Shown: positions 1-7,469, counted from the first letter of the stretch. The stretch: DNA of 10,526 nucleotides from Gemmatimonadota bacterium (GCA_003131365.1 PKVB01000201.1:8270-18795), one strand, 5' to 3'. Notes: generated by a model from the letters alone, not told the origin. Program-made: numbers and translations.

Positions 1-838
1 CGCGCACCTCGCGAGCCAGCGAGTCGCGCCAGTGCTCCCACGCCGTCTGGAACGACATCCCGAACGCGTTTCGCGACGTCAGCGTGAGAATGAAGGGGAG
101 CGGAGTCTTCGCACCGCTCTCGACAAACCGGCGAATGCTCCCCGGGCCCTCCGTTCGCGACAGGTAGTCGAACAGCAGCGAGCCGTAGATGTAGATGACG
201 TTGCCGCCGGGAAAGCGCGTCGTACCGGGTGACAATTCCTGGAGTGTAGGCAATTGATTGGCGAGCGCGGCCGCGCGCGCGGTCATCGAGTGTTCGGAGC
301 TCTCCAGCCTGCCCACACCCGCCATTCGCGACTCGAAATAGACGGCGAGCCCCTCGAGCACCCAGCGCGGCTCGTACAGATTCGGAAAGAGCAGCGCATT
401 CCTGCCGAAGATCGCCTGGCCAAAGCGCCAGATCCCACGCGAGCGGTCGAGATGGAAAATGTGCGTCAGCTCGTGGGTCACCACGAGCGCGTTCCAGTCA
501 TCGTAGTTGCGAAGACCCGACGCGTCTGTGGGCGGATGCGCATAGACGACGATGCGATTCGACGGGAACGGCGTCGCGTAGCCGTTAACGAAATCGACGT
601 TGTCTGAGACGACGAGATCGATCGTGCCGCGCGGCGGGACCAGCTCCGTCGACAGCTCCGTGTACGCGCGTTCGGCGTTCACCGCGGCTCTGCGCGCCTC
701 TTCTTCGACTGCTGGGGTGAAATGCACGCGGAAGTGCCGCGTGCGGATCGTGCGCCAGTCCTCGTTGGGAGGGAGTTGCCCATCCGCGGCCCGCGCCGCG
801 CAAAGGAACAACGCGGCCGCGAGCGCGAGCGATCTCAC
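1..838 (-). CDS. Secreted Peptidase-MA-like zinc metallopeptidase (3' end cut by window edge)
   Basis: The frame reads open from a GTG at 838 to the left edge, giving 279 visible residues. The first ~18 residues form a Sec signal peptide (basic MR, hydrophobic ALAAALFLCAARA, probable cleavage near ARAADG). Residues 122-126 are HELTH, the HExxH zinc site of gluzincins. Glu162 in the motif LEGLAVYFES is the likely third zinc ligand, 36 residues after the second histidine. This pattern is typical of the Peptidase MA-like superfamily. The GTG overlaps the TGA of the upstream amidase gene by 4 nt (GTGA), which fixes the start and suggests translational coupling; no good ribosome site is seen. Homologues with this N-terminus often continue into a beta-propeller (PD40/TolB-like) region, but that part lies outside the window. 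Substrate unknown; action in the periplasm or outside the cell is inferred. Confidence 0.85.
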   Translation of the reverse strand, partial: MRSLALAAALFLCAARAADGQLPPNEDWRTIRTRHFRVHFTPAVEEEARRAAVNAERAYTELSTELVPPRGTIDLVVSDNVDFVNGYATPFPSNRIVVYAHPPTDASGLRNYDDWNALVVTHELTHIFHLDRSRGIWRFGQAIFGRNALLFPNLYEPRWVLEGLAVYFESRMAGVGRLESSEHSMTARAAALANQLPTLQELSPGTTRFPGGNVIYIYGSLLFDYLSRTEGPGSIRRFVESGAKTPLPFILTLTSRNAFGMSFQTAWEHWRDSLAREVR

Positions 839-2526
839 GGCTTTTGGGCCATCGACGCGAAATAAGCCTCGAGACCACGCACTATCGCAGTAGCGTAGGC
901 CTCCTGATAAGTCGGAGTTCTCAGAGCCGCTTCCTGATCAGGCATGATGACGAACGCCCCCTCGGTGAGAATCGATGGCATCCACGTCCCGCGGGCAACC
1001 GCGATGTTCTGGAATTTGGTCCCATTGTCGCGAAGTCCGAGCTCGGCCAGCAGCGCCGCCTGGGTCGCCACGCCCAACGGAATCGAATGTGGCCAGAAAT
1101 AAAGCGTCAAAGACCCATTGTTGACAAATGGATTCACGCCGTCGGGGAAGGCGTTGAGGTGGATCGAGACGAAAGCGTCGGCGTTGGCGCGGCGGCTGAT
1201 GATCGCGCGCAATCCGAGATCGACGGGCTCGGGAGTGATCCGCGTCATCACGACGTTCACGCCTCGCTGCGTGAGAAGATCGCGCACCTTGAGGCCCACC
1301 TGGAGCACAGCGTCGCCTTCATAGAGCCCCGTCGGGCCGGTAGCGCCCGCGGGCGGATGTCCGGGGTCGACGGTGATCGTGAGACCGCGGAGCGGAGACG
1401 TGGCATCGGCGATCCTGGGCGGACGCCGCACCCTGAAGGTCAGCGTTCCGTTCTGCCAGAGTGCGAGGTAACCATAGGGAGCACGCTCGAGATTAATCGT
1501 GTAGCGAACTCTGCTTTGCTCCGGAGTCGAGGAGCTGATGCTATTGAAGTACGAGTCGATCGGCTCCGCCATCATCGAGACTACGGGCGCTGCGGTCACG
1601 CCGTACAAGAGGAGCGAGATCGTCCGATCTGTTTCCTCGATCAGATACGGCGGTGGTGGTCCCGTCATGGGGATTGCCACGTCGATCCAATCCGGGCCGG
1701 GCTCGATGCGAATCGCACCAATTCGTCGTACAGGAGCAGCCGAGTCGCCGACGAACCTTCCCGGTGATATGGTCGAGATGTTGTGCGCCTGGAGCTCGCT
1801 GCGGAGAACCCATGCCTCTTGCGTCGAATCGAGCTGTACGCGCACGAAATCATCGCCGCTAGCCTTGATCGCACCCGTGATCTTCACAACGGTGCGGGGG
1901 AAGAGAAACCACTTGTACTCTTGTCCATCGCCCGGACCGGGGCGCGCGATCGTCACACGGTCAGTGTCGTCCACCGTCGACGCGGGCGCGCCGAGCATGA
2001 CGTAGACATTTCCGGGAACCGGTGCGATCGTGTCCGGCGATGCAACCGGTTGTAGGGTATCCCCGACCAGCTTGTTGCGGTGCGTGGTGTCCGGCGCCGG
2101 CGGAATCCTCACCGGGAGAACGAGGCGCGCTCTCTCCGCGCCGTTCGACGCGAGCAGCTCGTAACGCGGCGCGCTATCTGGCGGGACCGGAAGCCATCCC
2201 ATGAACGCGCCGTTGGGCCAGACGGCCACCGCTACTCCATTGATGCGAAGCGCCGCGCCTCCGGTTCCGACGGTCCCGAAAATAAAATTCGAATCCCGAA
2301 CGGTGAGGAGCTGCTCCGGCTTGGGATACGCAACGCTGATCTGCAGCGGGCCGCGCACCTCGGGGACGGGTGGCAACTTCGGGCTAGCGGGAGGAAGAGG
2401 GGCAGGAACGAGCGGCGGAAAGGTCACTGGTGTGGGAGCGGGAGCGGATGGTCCCGTGGCGGGCGCGCAGGACGCGCTCGCCACGGCGACGCAACAGGCG
2501 AAACCCTTATGGACCCAAGCATTCAT
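835..2526 (-). CDS. N-acetylmuramoyl-L-alanine amidase (Amidase_3), probable lipoprotein, multidomain
   Basis: This zinc amidase cleaves the MurNAc-L-alanine bond of peptidoglycan in the periplasm. The Amidase_3 catalytic domain covers about residues 380-560. Visible metal and catalytic residues are His390 in VDPGHP, Glu403 in GLYEGD, His456 in SIHLNA and Glu522 in TEGAF, so the site looks complete. Ahead of it come a signal sequence ending in ASASC (an imperfect lipobox), a proline-rich linker (~25-58), an Ig-like segment (~60-140, resembling the glucodextranase-B type), an SH3-like stretch (~210-248) and an AMIN-like beta segment (~268-370). These domain names are judged by eye. At 563 residues it is longer than E. 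coli AmiA/AmiC. I chose the ATG at 2526 over an in-frame TTG at 2532 because a GGA lies 8 nt upstream of the ATG but only 2 nt from the TTG. The downstream metallopeptidase gene overlaps by 4 nt. It could supply fragments for recycling, but it is not the cytosolic AmpD. Confidence 0.92.
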   Translation of the reverse strand: MNAWVHKGFACCVAVASASCAPATGPSAPAPTPVTFPPLVPAPLPPASPKLPPVPEVRGPLQISVAYPKPEQLLTVRDSNFIFGTVGTGGAALRINGVAVAVWPNGAFMGWLPVPPDSAPRYELLASNGAERARLVLPVRIPPAPDTTHRNKLVGDTLQPVASPDTIAPVPGNVYVMLGAPASTVDDTDRVTIARPGPGDGQEYKWFLFPRTVVKITGAIKASGDDFVRVQLDSTQEAWVLRSELQAHNISTISPGRFVGDSAAPVRRIGAIRIEPGPDWIDVAIPMTGPPPPYLIEETDRTISLLLYGVTAAPVVSMMAEPIDSYFNSISSSTPEQSRVRYTINLERAPYGYLALWQNGTLTFRVRRPPRIADATSPLRGLTITVDPGHPPAGATGPTGLYEGDAVLQVGLKVRDLLTQRGVNVVMTRITPEPVDLGLRAIISRRANADAFVSIHLNAFPDGVNPFVNNGSLTLYFWPHSIPLGVATQAALLAELGLRDNGTKFQNIAVARGTWMPSILTEGAFVIMPDQEAALRTPTYQEAYATAIVRGLEAYFASMAQKP

Positions 2527-2676
2527 CGTCAAATTCCAGGTTGCACGTGCAATGCGGTATACGTCTTTCTAATACGCATGGGTAGTGCCCTCGTTGGATT
2601 CGTTCCGCTATCTTTTGTCGCACCGGGAAGCGCAGTTCTCCCGTGACCGCACTACTACGCTCCTTTCGAGCCAACA
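2527..2676. promoter_or_regulatory. Divergent intergenic region between amidase and PP2C genes
   Basis: This 150-bp gap must hold the 5' signals for both the minus-strand amidase unit and the plus-strand phosphatase. It contains a perfect 12-bp palindrome, TTGCACGTGCAA, at 2541-2552, starting 15 bp upstream of the amidase ATG. A less regular inverted pair follows around 2553-2579 (TGCGGTAT and ATACGCA). I could not identify convincing -35/-10 pairs on either strand; a TATCTT at 2609-2614 lacks a matching -35. Calling it a promoter region rests on gene orientation, and any operator role for the palindrome is inference. Confidence 0.45.
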
Positions 2677-3510
2677 TTGATTGCAGAGAGTTTCGGGATC
2701 TCGAATGTCGGCCTGATCAGGCACGACAATCAGGATTCTTTTTTGATAGCGAACCTGGAGACGGGCGACATCGCGACGATGAGCGCGCCCACACTCGTTT
2801 CCGTTCACACAGCACCCTTCATCCTCATCGTCGCCGACGGTGTCGGCGGAGCGGCGTCTGGCGCCCTCGCCAGCTCGATTGCAACCGAGACGATTCTGAG
2901 CGAGCTGCACCGATGGTGGCACAAAGTGCCAAAGCGCACGCCTGAATCGGTCGAAGCCGCGCTCAAGCGGGGAATCGACGTCGCGAACAGGGCGATCTAC
3001 CAGAAAGCGATCACATCGCCCGAGCATCACGGCATGGGCACGACCACGACGCTGGCGCTCATACTCGATGGCGAGGCGTTCATCGCACAGGTCGGCGACA
3101 GCCGCGCGTATCTCGTGCGCAAAGGTGCCGCGAAGCAGTTGACCAAGGACCAGTCATTCGTGCAGCGGCTGATCGACGCCGGCCGCATGACGGCGAAAGA
3201 AGCGGCGCAGAGCGAGCACCGCAACATCATCCTTCAGGCGCTCGGTCCAGAGGAGAAAGTCGTCACGGATTTCTACCGTGTGCGGCTGGATAACGACGAT
3301 ATTCTCGTGCTCTGCAGCGATGGGCTGTCGAACCAGGTGTCGCCCGAGGAGATCGGACGGATCGCGCGCGGCGCGGGACGGCCTGAAGAGATCTGCGCCG
3401 CGCTTATCGAGGAAGCGCTGCACACGGGGGCGCCCGACAACGTCACGGTCGTCACGGCGCGTCTCCGCTCCCCTGAAGAGGACTATCGCCGCGGCGCCAG
3501 GGGCGGCTGA
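2677..3510 (+). CDS. PP2C-family serine/threonine protein phosphatase (Stp1/PrpC-like)
   Basis: A single-domain, metal-dependent phosphatase of 277 residues that removes phosphate from Ser/Thr of cytosolic proteins, usually opposing a Hanks-type kinase. The PP2C motifs appear in order: RHDNQDSF (Asp20), VADGVGG (Asp54-Gly55), GMGTTTT (119-125), QVGDSRAYLV (Asp141), LTKDQS (155-160), HRNIILQALG (181-190), LCSDGLSNQV (Asp215) and APDNVTVV (Asp254-Asn255). The metal-binding aspartates are present. There is no signal peptide or membrane segment, so it should be cytoplasmic. The start is TTG at 2677: an in-frame stop lies at 2644-2646, there is no ATG or GTG between them, and the conserved N-terminus begins a few residues later. 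The ribosome site is weak. No kinase or FHA protein is in the window. Its last 28 nt overlap the 3' end of ampG on the other strand. Confidence 0.93.
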   Translation: MIAESFGISNVGLIRHDNQDSFLIANLETGDIATMSAPTLVSVHTAPFILIVADGVGGAASGALASSIATETILSELHRWWHKVPKRTPESVEAALKRGIDVANRAIYQKAITSPEHHGMGTTTTLALILDGEAFIAQVGDSRAYLVRKGAAKQLTKDQSFVQRLIDAGRMTAKEAAQSEHRNIILQALGPEEKVVTDFYRVRLDNDDILVLCSDGLSNQVSPEEIGRIARGAGRPEEICAALIEEALHTGAPDNVTVVTARLRSPEEDYRRGARGG

Positions 3511-4820
3511 GCAGCTTTGGCCGGCACCGTCTCACCAGTGTGAGGCGCCGCGCCAATCGGAACATCGCGCGACCAGGGCGCGATGAACGGCAATAGGAGC
3601 AGCGGCGGAATCGCCATCGCGACGGTCAGCAGGAAGAATCCCGGCCATCCCAATGATTCCGCAATCTTTCCGGCGGGAGCGACGAGTATGTCCCGGCTGG
3701 CAGCCATGAGGCTCGAGAGCAGTGCGAACTGCGTGGCAGTAAAGCGTTTGTTGCACATGCTCATCAGATAGGCCGTCATCGCACCGGTGACGAGGCCGAG
3801 GCCGAAGTTCTCGGTCACCACAGCGGCCACCATGAAAGCGTGGTTCTTCCCCGAGAGCGACAAACCGTAGTAGGTGAGATTGCTCAAGCCCTGGAAAATC
3901 ACAAAAATCCATAGAGAGCGATTGATCCCCAAAGTCCCCATAACGGCGCCGGCGACGAGAACGCCGACAATCGTCGCGACAACACCGACGCCCAGAAAGA
4001 CCGCGCCCACCTCGCTCTGGGAAAAACCCGCCTGGAGGAGGAACGGGGTGGTCATGCTGCCGGCCAGGCTATCCGAGTATTTGTAGGCGACGATGAACAG
4101 GAGCACCAACAACGCTCGCAGCACGCCGGCGCGCTGAAAGAAATCGGCAAACGGGAGCACGACGGCATCTAGCAGAGTTTTTGGGGGCGCGTCGCTCAGA
4201 ACCGGCTCCGGCGCGACGAACGTGGTTGCGATGCCGATGATCATCAGCACCGAAAGAACGAGATACACCATTTGCCACGACATTCGGTCGGCAAGAAAAA
4301 ATGCCAGGGCCCCGGTCGTGATCATTGCGACGCGGTAACCCATCACGAACACCGCCGCGCCGGCGCCCATTTCACGATCCCGAAGCACGTCGGTGCGATA
4401 TGCGTCGAGCGAGATATCCTGCGACGCGCTGAAGAAGGCAATCGCGATCGCATTGATCGCCAGCATCTTGAGCCCAGTACGAGGGTCGTGCAGCGACATC
4501 GCCGCGATCGCGAGGAGCAGCAGCACCTGCGTTATGAAAACCCAGCCACGGCGGCGACCGAGGAATGGCGGGACGTAGCGATCCATCAGAGGCGCCCACA
4601 CGAACTTGAGCGAATACGGGAGCGTGACGAGACTGAAGAAGCCGATCGTGGCAAGATCGACCTTCGCCGTAGTCATCCACGCCTGGAGAGTCTTGCTGGT
4701 GAGGTAGAACGGCAGCCCCGACGAGAATCCGAGGAAGAGGAGCACCACCATCTTCGGTTGCCCAAAGATTCGAAGCGCCGATGTTTTTGTGGCGGTCTCG
4801 CTCGCGGTGCTCTCGCTCAT
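3483..4820 (-). CDS. ampG: AmpG-type muropeptide permease (MFS)
   Basis: Inner-membrane major facilitator protein of 445 residues, rich in hydrophobic segments (about 12 expected). In E. coli AmpG imports GlcNAc-1,6-anhydroMurNAc, with or without peptides, from periplasm to cytosol using the proton gradient. Family signatures are visible: LGFSSGLPFYLTSKTLQAWM (30-49), KFVWAPLMDRY (72-82) followed by FLGRRRGW (86-93), and FFSASQDISLDAYRTDVL (129-146). It lacks part of the longer C-terminus of the 491-residue E. coli protein. The start is well supported: GGGAG (4828-4832 on the minus strand) lies 7 nt before the ATG. It is the last gene of the murQ-anmK-nagZ-ampG operon, 33 nt after nagZ, and the neighbours make the muropeptide substrate much more likely than for an isolated AmpG-like MFS gene. 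Its 3' end overlaps the PP2C gene by 28 nt. Confidence 0.92.
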   Translation of the reverse strand: MSESTASETATKTSALRIFGQPKMVVLLFLGFSSGLPFYLTSKTLQAWMTTAKVDLATIGFFSLVTLPYSLKFVWAPLMDRYVPPFLGRRRGWVFITQVLLLLAIAAMSLHDPRTGLKMLAINAIAIAFFSASQDISLDAYRTDVLRDREMGAGAAVFVMGYRVAMITTGALAFFLADRMSWQMVYLVLSVLMIIGIATTFVAPEPVLSDAPPKTLLDAVVLPFADFFQRAGVLRALLVLLFIVAYKYSDSLAGSMTTPFLLQAGFSQSEVGAVFLGVGVVATIVGVLVAGAVMGTLGINRSLWIFVIFQGLSNLTYYGLSLSGKNHAFMVAAVVTENFGLGLVTGAMTAYLMSMCNKRFTATQFALLSSLMAASRDILVAPAGKIAESLGWPGFFLLTVAMAIPPLLLLPFIAPWSRDVPIGAAPHTGETVPAKAAQPPLAPRR

Positions 4821-4827
4821 AGGGCTG

Positions 4828-4834
4828 CTCCCTC
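4828..4834 (-). promoter_or_regulatory. Ribosome binding site of ampG
   Basis: On the minus strand these bases read GAGGGAG, ending 7 nt before the ATG at 4820. This is the clearest Shine-Dalgarno sequence in the operon. It lies in the 33-nt gap after nagZ, so ampG can be initiated independently of ribosomes ending nagZ. Confidence 0.75.
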
Positions 4835-4853
4835 TAGTGGGACAACCGCGCGG

Positions 4854-6344
4854 CTACTGTGCGGCTGGCGCGCTCTTCCCGGCTTTGGCGGCGGCGAGCT
4901 CGCGCAGCAGTACCCGCGCTGCCGCCCGCTGCATCACCGCTTCTCCGCCCCATGCGCATAGGATCGGAGCGTCCGTATCCAGCTCGGCCGCCAGGCGCGG
5001 GTGGCTGAATTGAACGATGAGGCTATCTCCGCCTTTTGCCCGCTCGAGCGTCCGGCGCACGGTTTCCTTGGACCACGACGAGTAACCGGGCCTTCCCTTC
5101 CAGGCACGGATGTCTCCAAACAGCGCGATCACGGTGGCTCCGGTGCCATCGGCACCGGAGCCATTCACTACCAGATCCACTCCCCCTGTGCGCAACGCCG
5201 AGATGAGAGGATCGCGCGATGGAGCGGGATATGGTCCCCCCAGATCATCGTCCACGATCACGAGATTCCATGGCTGCCGCAGCCGTGGCAGCTTCCCGTG
5301 CAACACGTGCACGACTTGCTCCGTCAGCTGAGTGGACCAACCGCTCTCGTCGCGCCCGACGCGATTCGCGTCGCGCGAGAGCGCCGCCCAGCGCGCCCAC
5401 CTTCTGCGCCGCTCGATCGACTGGTGGATCTTGTCGCCATCGAGTCGCTTTTCGTCGATTGCCTTTTGCACGGCCGCAATCGAATCGACGACGTTCGTCG
5501 GATAGAGCAGACAATCGCAGCCGGCGTCGAGCGCGCGGACCACCGCCTCCGCTTCTCCGCCCTCGAGCACCCCCTCCATGATCAACGCGTCGGTGACCAC
5601 GAGACCCGTGAACTCCATCTCATTGCGCAGGAGGTTGGTCAGAATCGCGCGCGAGAGCGTCGCCGGCGCGCCGCTTGGGTCGAGCGCCGGAAAGGCGACG
5701 TGCGCCGACATGATCGACGCGACTCCCCGCTCGATCGCCCGGCGAAACGGAACGAGATCCGTCTCGCGAATCGTCGCCGCCGACTCCTCGACGCGCGGCA
5801 GCGCCTTGTGCGAGTCGACGGTCGTGCGCCCGTGGCCGGGAAAATGTTTCGCGCAGGCAAGCACGCCTTCCGCCTGACACGCATCGATCCACGCTGACGC
5901 GTACTCTCCAACCCGCTCGGGATCACTTCCGAACGAGCGCGTTCCGATGATCGGATTGTTGGGCTCGACGTCGATATCACAGTCGGGCGCGTATATCCAG
6001 TTGATTCCCATCTCCCGGGCCTCGGCCGCACTCACGGCAGCCGATCGCCGCACCGCCTGGATGTCCTCCAGCGAAGCTATGGCCGCCAGCGGCGGCAACG
6101 CGGTTTGTCCTTCGAACTGCTGTCCCGCACCGCGCTCCAGATCCGCGCCAATCAGGAGCGGGATCTTCGATTTGGAGTGAAGCTGCTCGGTCAGCGTCGC
6201 AACTTGCTCCGAAGGACCACCGAACAGAATAAAGCCGCCGACGCCCAGCTTCAGCGCCTGCTCAATCGCGGGGCGCTCACCCTCGTGGCCGCCCGATGCA
6301 TCCCAGCGGATGGCCGGGTAAAAAAGCTCGGCGATCTCGCTCAT
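4854..6344 (-). CDS. nagZ: Beta-N-acetylhexosaminidase NagZ (GH3) with extra C-terminal domain
   Basis: A family 3 glycoside hydrolase of 496 residues that removes the non-reducing GlcNAc from GlcNAc-anhydroMurNAc(-peptides) after import. Residues ~1-320 form the barrel domain. Visible are GADLERG (66-72, substrate-binding Asp69), KHFPGHG (166-172), the NagZ-type Asp177-Ser-His179 dyad on the flexible loop (His179 the expected acid/base element), and Asp252 in VVTDALIMEGV as the nucleophile. No signal peptide is present, so it is cytosolic, fitting work on AmpG-imported substrate. Residues ~340-496 form a second alpha/beta region resembling the GH3 C-terminal domain. Proteobacterial NagZ (~340 residues) lacks this domain; B. 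subtilis NagZ has one. The ATG overlaps the anmK stop codon by 4 nt (ATGA). A perfect inverted repeat in the C-terminal part is listed separately. Confidence 0.93.
   Translation of the reverse strand: MSEIAELFYPAIRWDASGGHEGERPAIEQALKLGVGGFILFGGPSEQVATLTEQLHSKSKIPLLIGADLERGAGQQFEGQTALPPLAAIASLEDIQAVRRSAAVSAAEAREMGINWIYAPDCDIDVEPNNPIIGTRSFGSDPERVGEYASAWIDACQAEGVLACAKHFPGHGRTTVDSHKALPRVEESAATIRETDLVPFRRAIERGVASIMSAHVAFPALDPSGAPATLSRAILTNLLRNEMEFTGLVVTDALIMEGVLEGGEAEAVVRALDAGCDCLLYPTNVVDSIAAVQKAIDEKRLDGDKIHQSIERRRRWARWAALSRDANRVGRDESGWSTQLTEQVVHVLHGKLPRLRQPWNLVIVDDDLGGPYPAPSRDPLISALRTGGVDLVVNGSGADGTGATVIALFGDIRAWKGRPGYSSWSKETVRRTLERAKGGDSLIVQFSHPRLAAELDTDAPILCAWGGEAVMQRAAARVLLRELAAAKAGKSAPAAQ
5135..5163 (-). 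repeat. Perfect 13-bp inverted repeat (hairpin) inside nagZ
   Basis: Arms 5135-5147 and 5151-5163 are exact reverse complements (TGGCTCCGGTGCC and GGCACCGGAGCCA), separated by the 3-nt loop ATC. The element lies wholly within coding sequence and encodes the Gly/Ala-rich stretch NGSGADGTGAT, residues 394-404 of NagZ. No T-run follows on either strand, so it is not an intrinsic terminator. In mRNA it would form a very stable GC-rich hairpin. It may be a by-product of Gly-rich coding in high-GC DNA; a role in translation pausing or mRNA stability is speculation. Confidence 0.8.
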
Positions 6345-7468
6345 GCGGGCGTGCGCTTCCCCAGCACGCGAGGGCCGCGCGCGCCAGTAGCGGTAGGAAC
6401 ATTGCCCGGTCGCTTCATCACGTGCAGATATCCAAGCAATGCGAAGGCCACGGCCTCCTTCGCCTCTCCGTCGAAGTAGACGTCGTCGAAGTGGCGAACG
6501 ACTATCGGTGAAGCGGCCTTCTCGATCGCGGCGAACAACGCGGCATTCTTCGCTCCGCCGCCGGAGACCAGCACGTCACGGACCGGCTCCGGTATGAATC
6601 GCCGGTACGCATCTCCGATGCTTTCCGCCGTCAGCTGGACCGCGGTGGCGACGATGTCTTCGTCCTTGCCGCCGGCGGCACGCGCGGCCGAGATCAGTTT
6701 CTGTACGTAGTCGGAGTTGAACAGCTCGCGGCCCGTGGATTTCGGAGGCGCCGCGCTGAAATAAGGATGCTTCATCAGCTCGGTCACGATCTTCATGTTG
6801 GGCTTGCCCACGGCCGCGAGCTTTCCGTCCACATCGTAGGTGAGATCGGGCCGGATGGCTCGCGTCACTGCATCGATCACGGCGACACCGGGTCCGGTGT
6901 CGAATGCGCGGACACTCTCGATCTGGCCGTGTGGCGGCACGACCGTGATGTTGCCGATGCCGCCGAGATTCTGCAGACCACGCCACTCCGACTCGGAGGA
7001 GAAGAGCATCGCATCGGCGATTGGAACGAGCGGCGCCCCCTGTCCGCCAGCGGCGACATCGCGCACGCGGAAGTCACTGATGACATCGACGCCCGTTCGC
7101 TCCGCAATGACGGCAGCTTCGCCCGATTGCCAGGTGGAGTGCCCGGGCTCGTGCCAGATAGTTTGACCGTGCGATGCGATCGCCGCGATGTCGTCGCGCG
7201 CGATGCCGGCCTCGGCCATCACCTCGATCGCTGCGTCGGCAAGCCATCCGCCGAGATCGAAATTGAGCCGGCAATACTCGGAGGGAGATCCAGCGCCGAG
7301 CGCTGAGGTCAGTCGCGTGCGCTGGGCGCTCGTGTACGCGCGGGAGGTGTGGGCGAGGAGATCGACGTCGATGCGGCCATCGCTCGCGTCGCTGAAGCGC
7401 GCCACTGCGGCGCTGATCCCGTCGAGGGAAGTGCCCGACATCAAGCCGACGACGACGCCGGACGACAT
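6341..7468 (-). CDS. anmK: 1,6-anhydro-N-acetylmuramic acid kinase
   Basis: Uses ATP and water to open the anhydro ring of anhydroMurNAc and phosphorylate it, giving MurNAc-6-phosphate, the step after NagZ. The 375-residue length matches E. coli AnmK (369). Conserved blocks are GLMSGTSLDGISAA (8-21, ATP phosphate binding), ASHGQTIWHEP (98-108), FRVRDVAAGGQGAPLVPIAD (133-152), LQNLGGIGNIT (165-175), FDTGPG with the catalytic Asp190 (189-194), VSGGGAKNAAL (301-311) and DGEAKEAVAFALLG (333-346). I place the start at the ATG at 7468: it lies 1 nt after the murQ stop and directly precedes the family N-terminus. An ATG at 7498 would add ten residues and overlap murQ by 29 nt. No strong Shine-Dalgarno is seen, so coupling to murQ is likely. 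Cytosolic. Confidence 0.95.
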   Translation of the reverse strand: MSSGVVVGLMSGTSLDGISAAVARFSDASDGRIDVDLLAHTSRAYTSAQRTRLTSALGAGSPSEYCRLNFDLGGWLADAAIEVMAEAGIARDDIAAIASHGQTIWHEPGHSTWQSGEAAVIAERTGVDVISDFRVRDVAAGGQGAPLVPIADAMLFSSESEWRGLQNLGGIGNITVVPPHGQIESVRAFDTGPGVAVIDAVTRAIRPDLTYDVDGKLAAVGKPNMKIVTELMKHPYFSAAPPKSTGRELFNSDYVQKLISAARAAGGKDEDIVATAVQLTAESIGDAYRRFIPEPVRDVLVSGGGAKNAALFAAIEKAASPIVVRHFDDVYFDGEAKEAVAFALLGYLHVMKRPGNVPTATGARGPRVLGKRTPA

Positions 7469-7469
7469 G

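Noticed and set aside
585..878. Minus-strand open frame of 97 codons at the amidase-metallopeptidase junction
   Set aside because: It is out of frame with both the amidase and the metallopeptidase, whose HELTH-bearing frame explains the region.
844..1767. Long plus-strand open frame (307 codons) opposite the amidase gene
   Set aside because: It is antisense to a confidently assigned catalytic domain, has an Arg/His-rich composition typical of a shadow frame in high-GC DNA, and shows no recognisable motif.
3563..3585. 8-bp inverted repeat near the ampG 3' end (CATCGCGC and GCGCGATG)
   Set aside because: A short GC-rich stem inside coding sequence with no T-run; expected by chance in this composition.
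4272..5897. Plus-strand open frames of 229 and 298 codons opposite ampG and nagZ
   Set aside because: Both are Arg/His/Asp-rich shadows of well-supported minus-strand genes, with no signal peptides or domain motifs.
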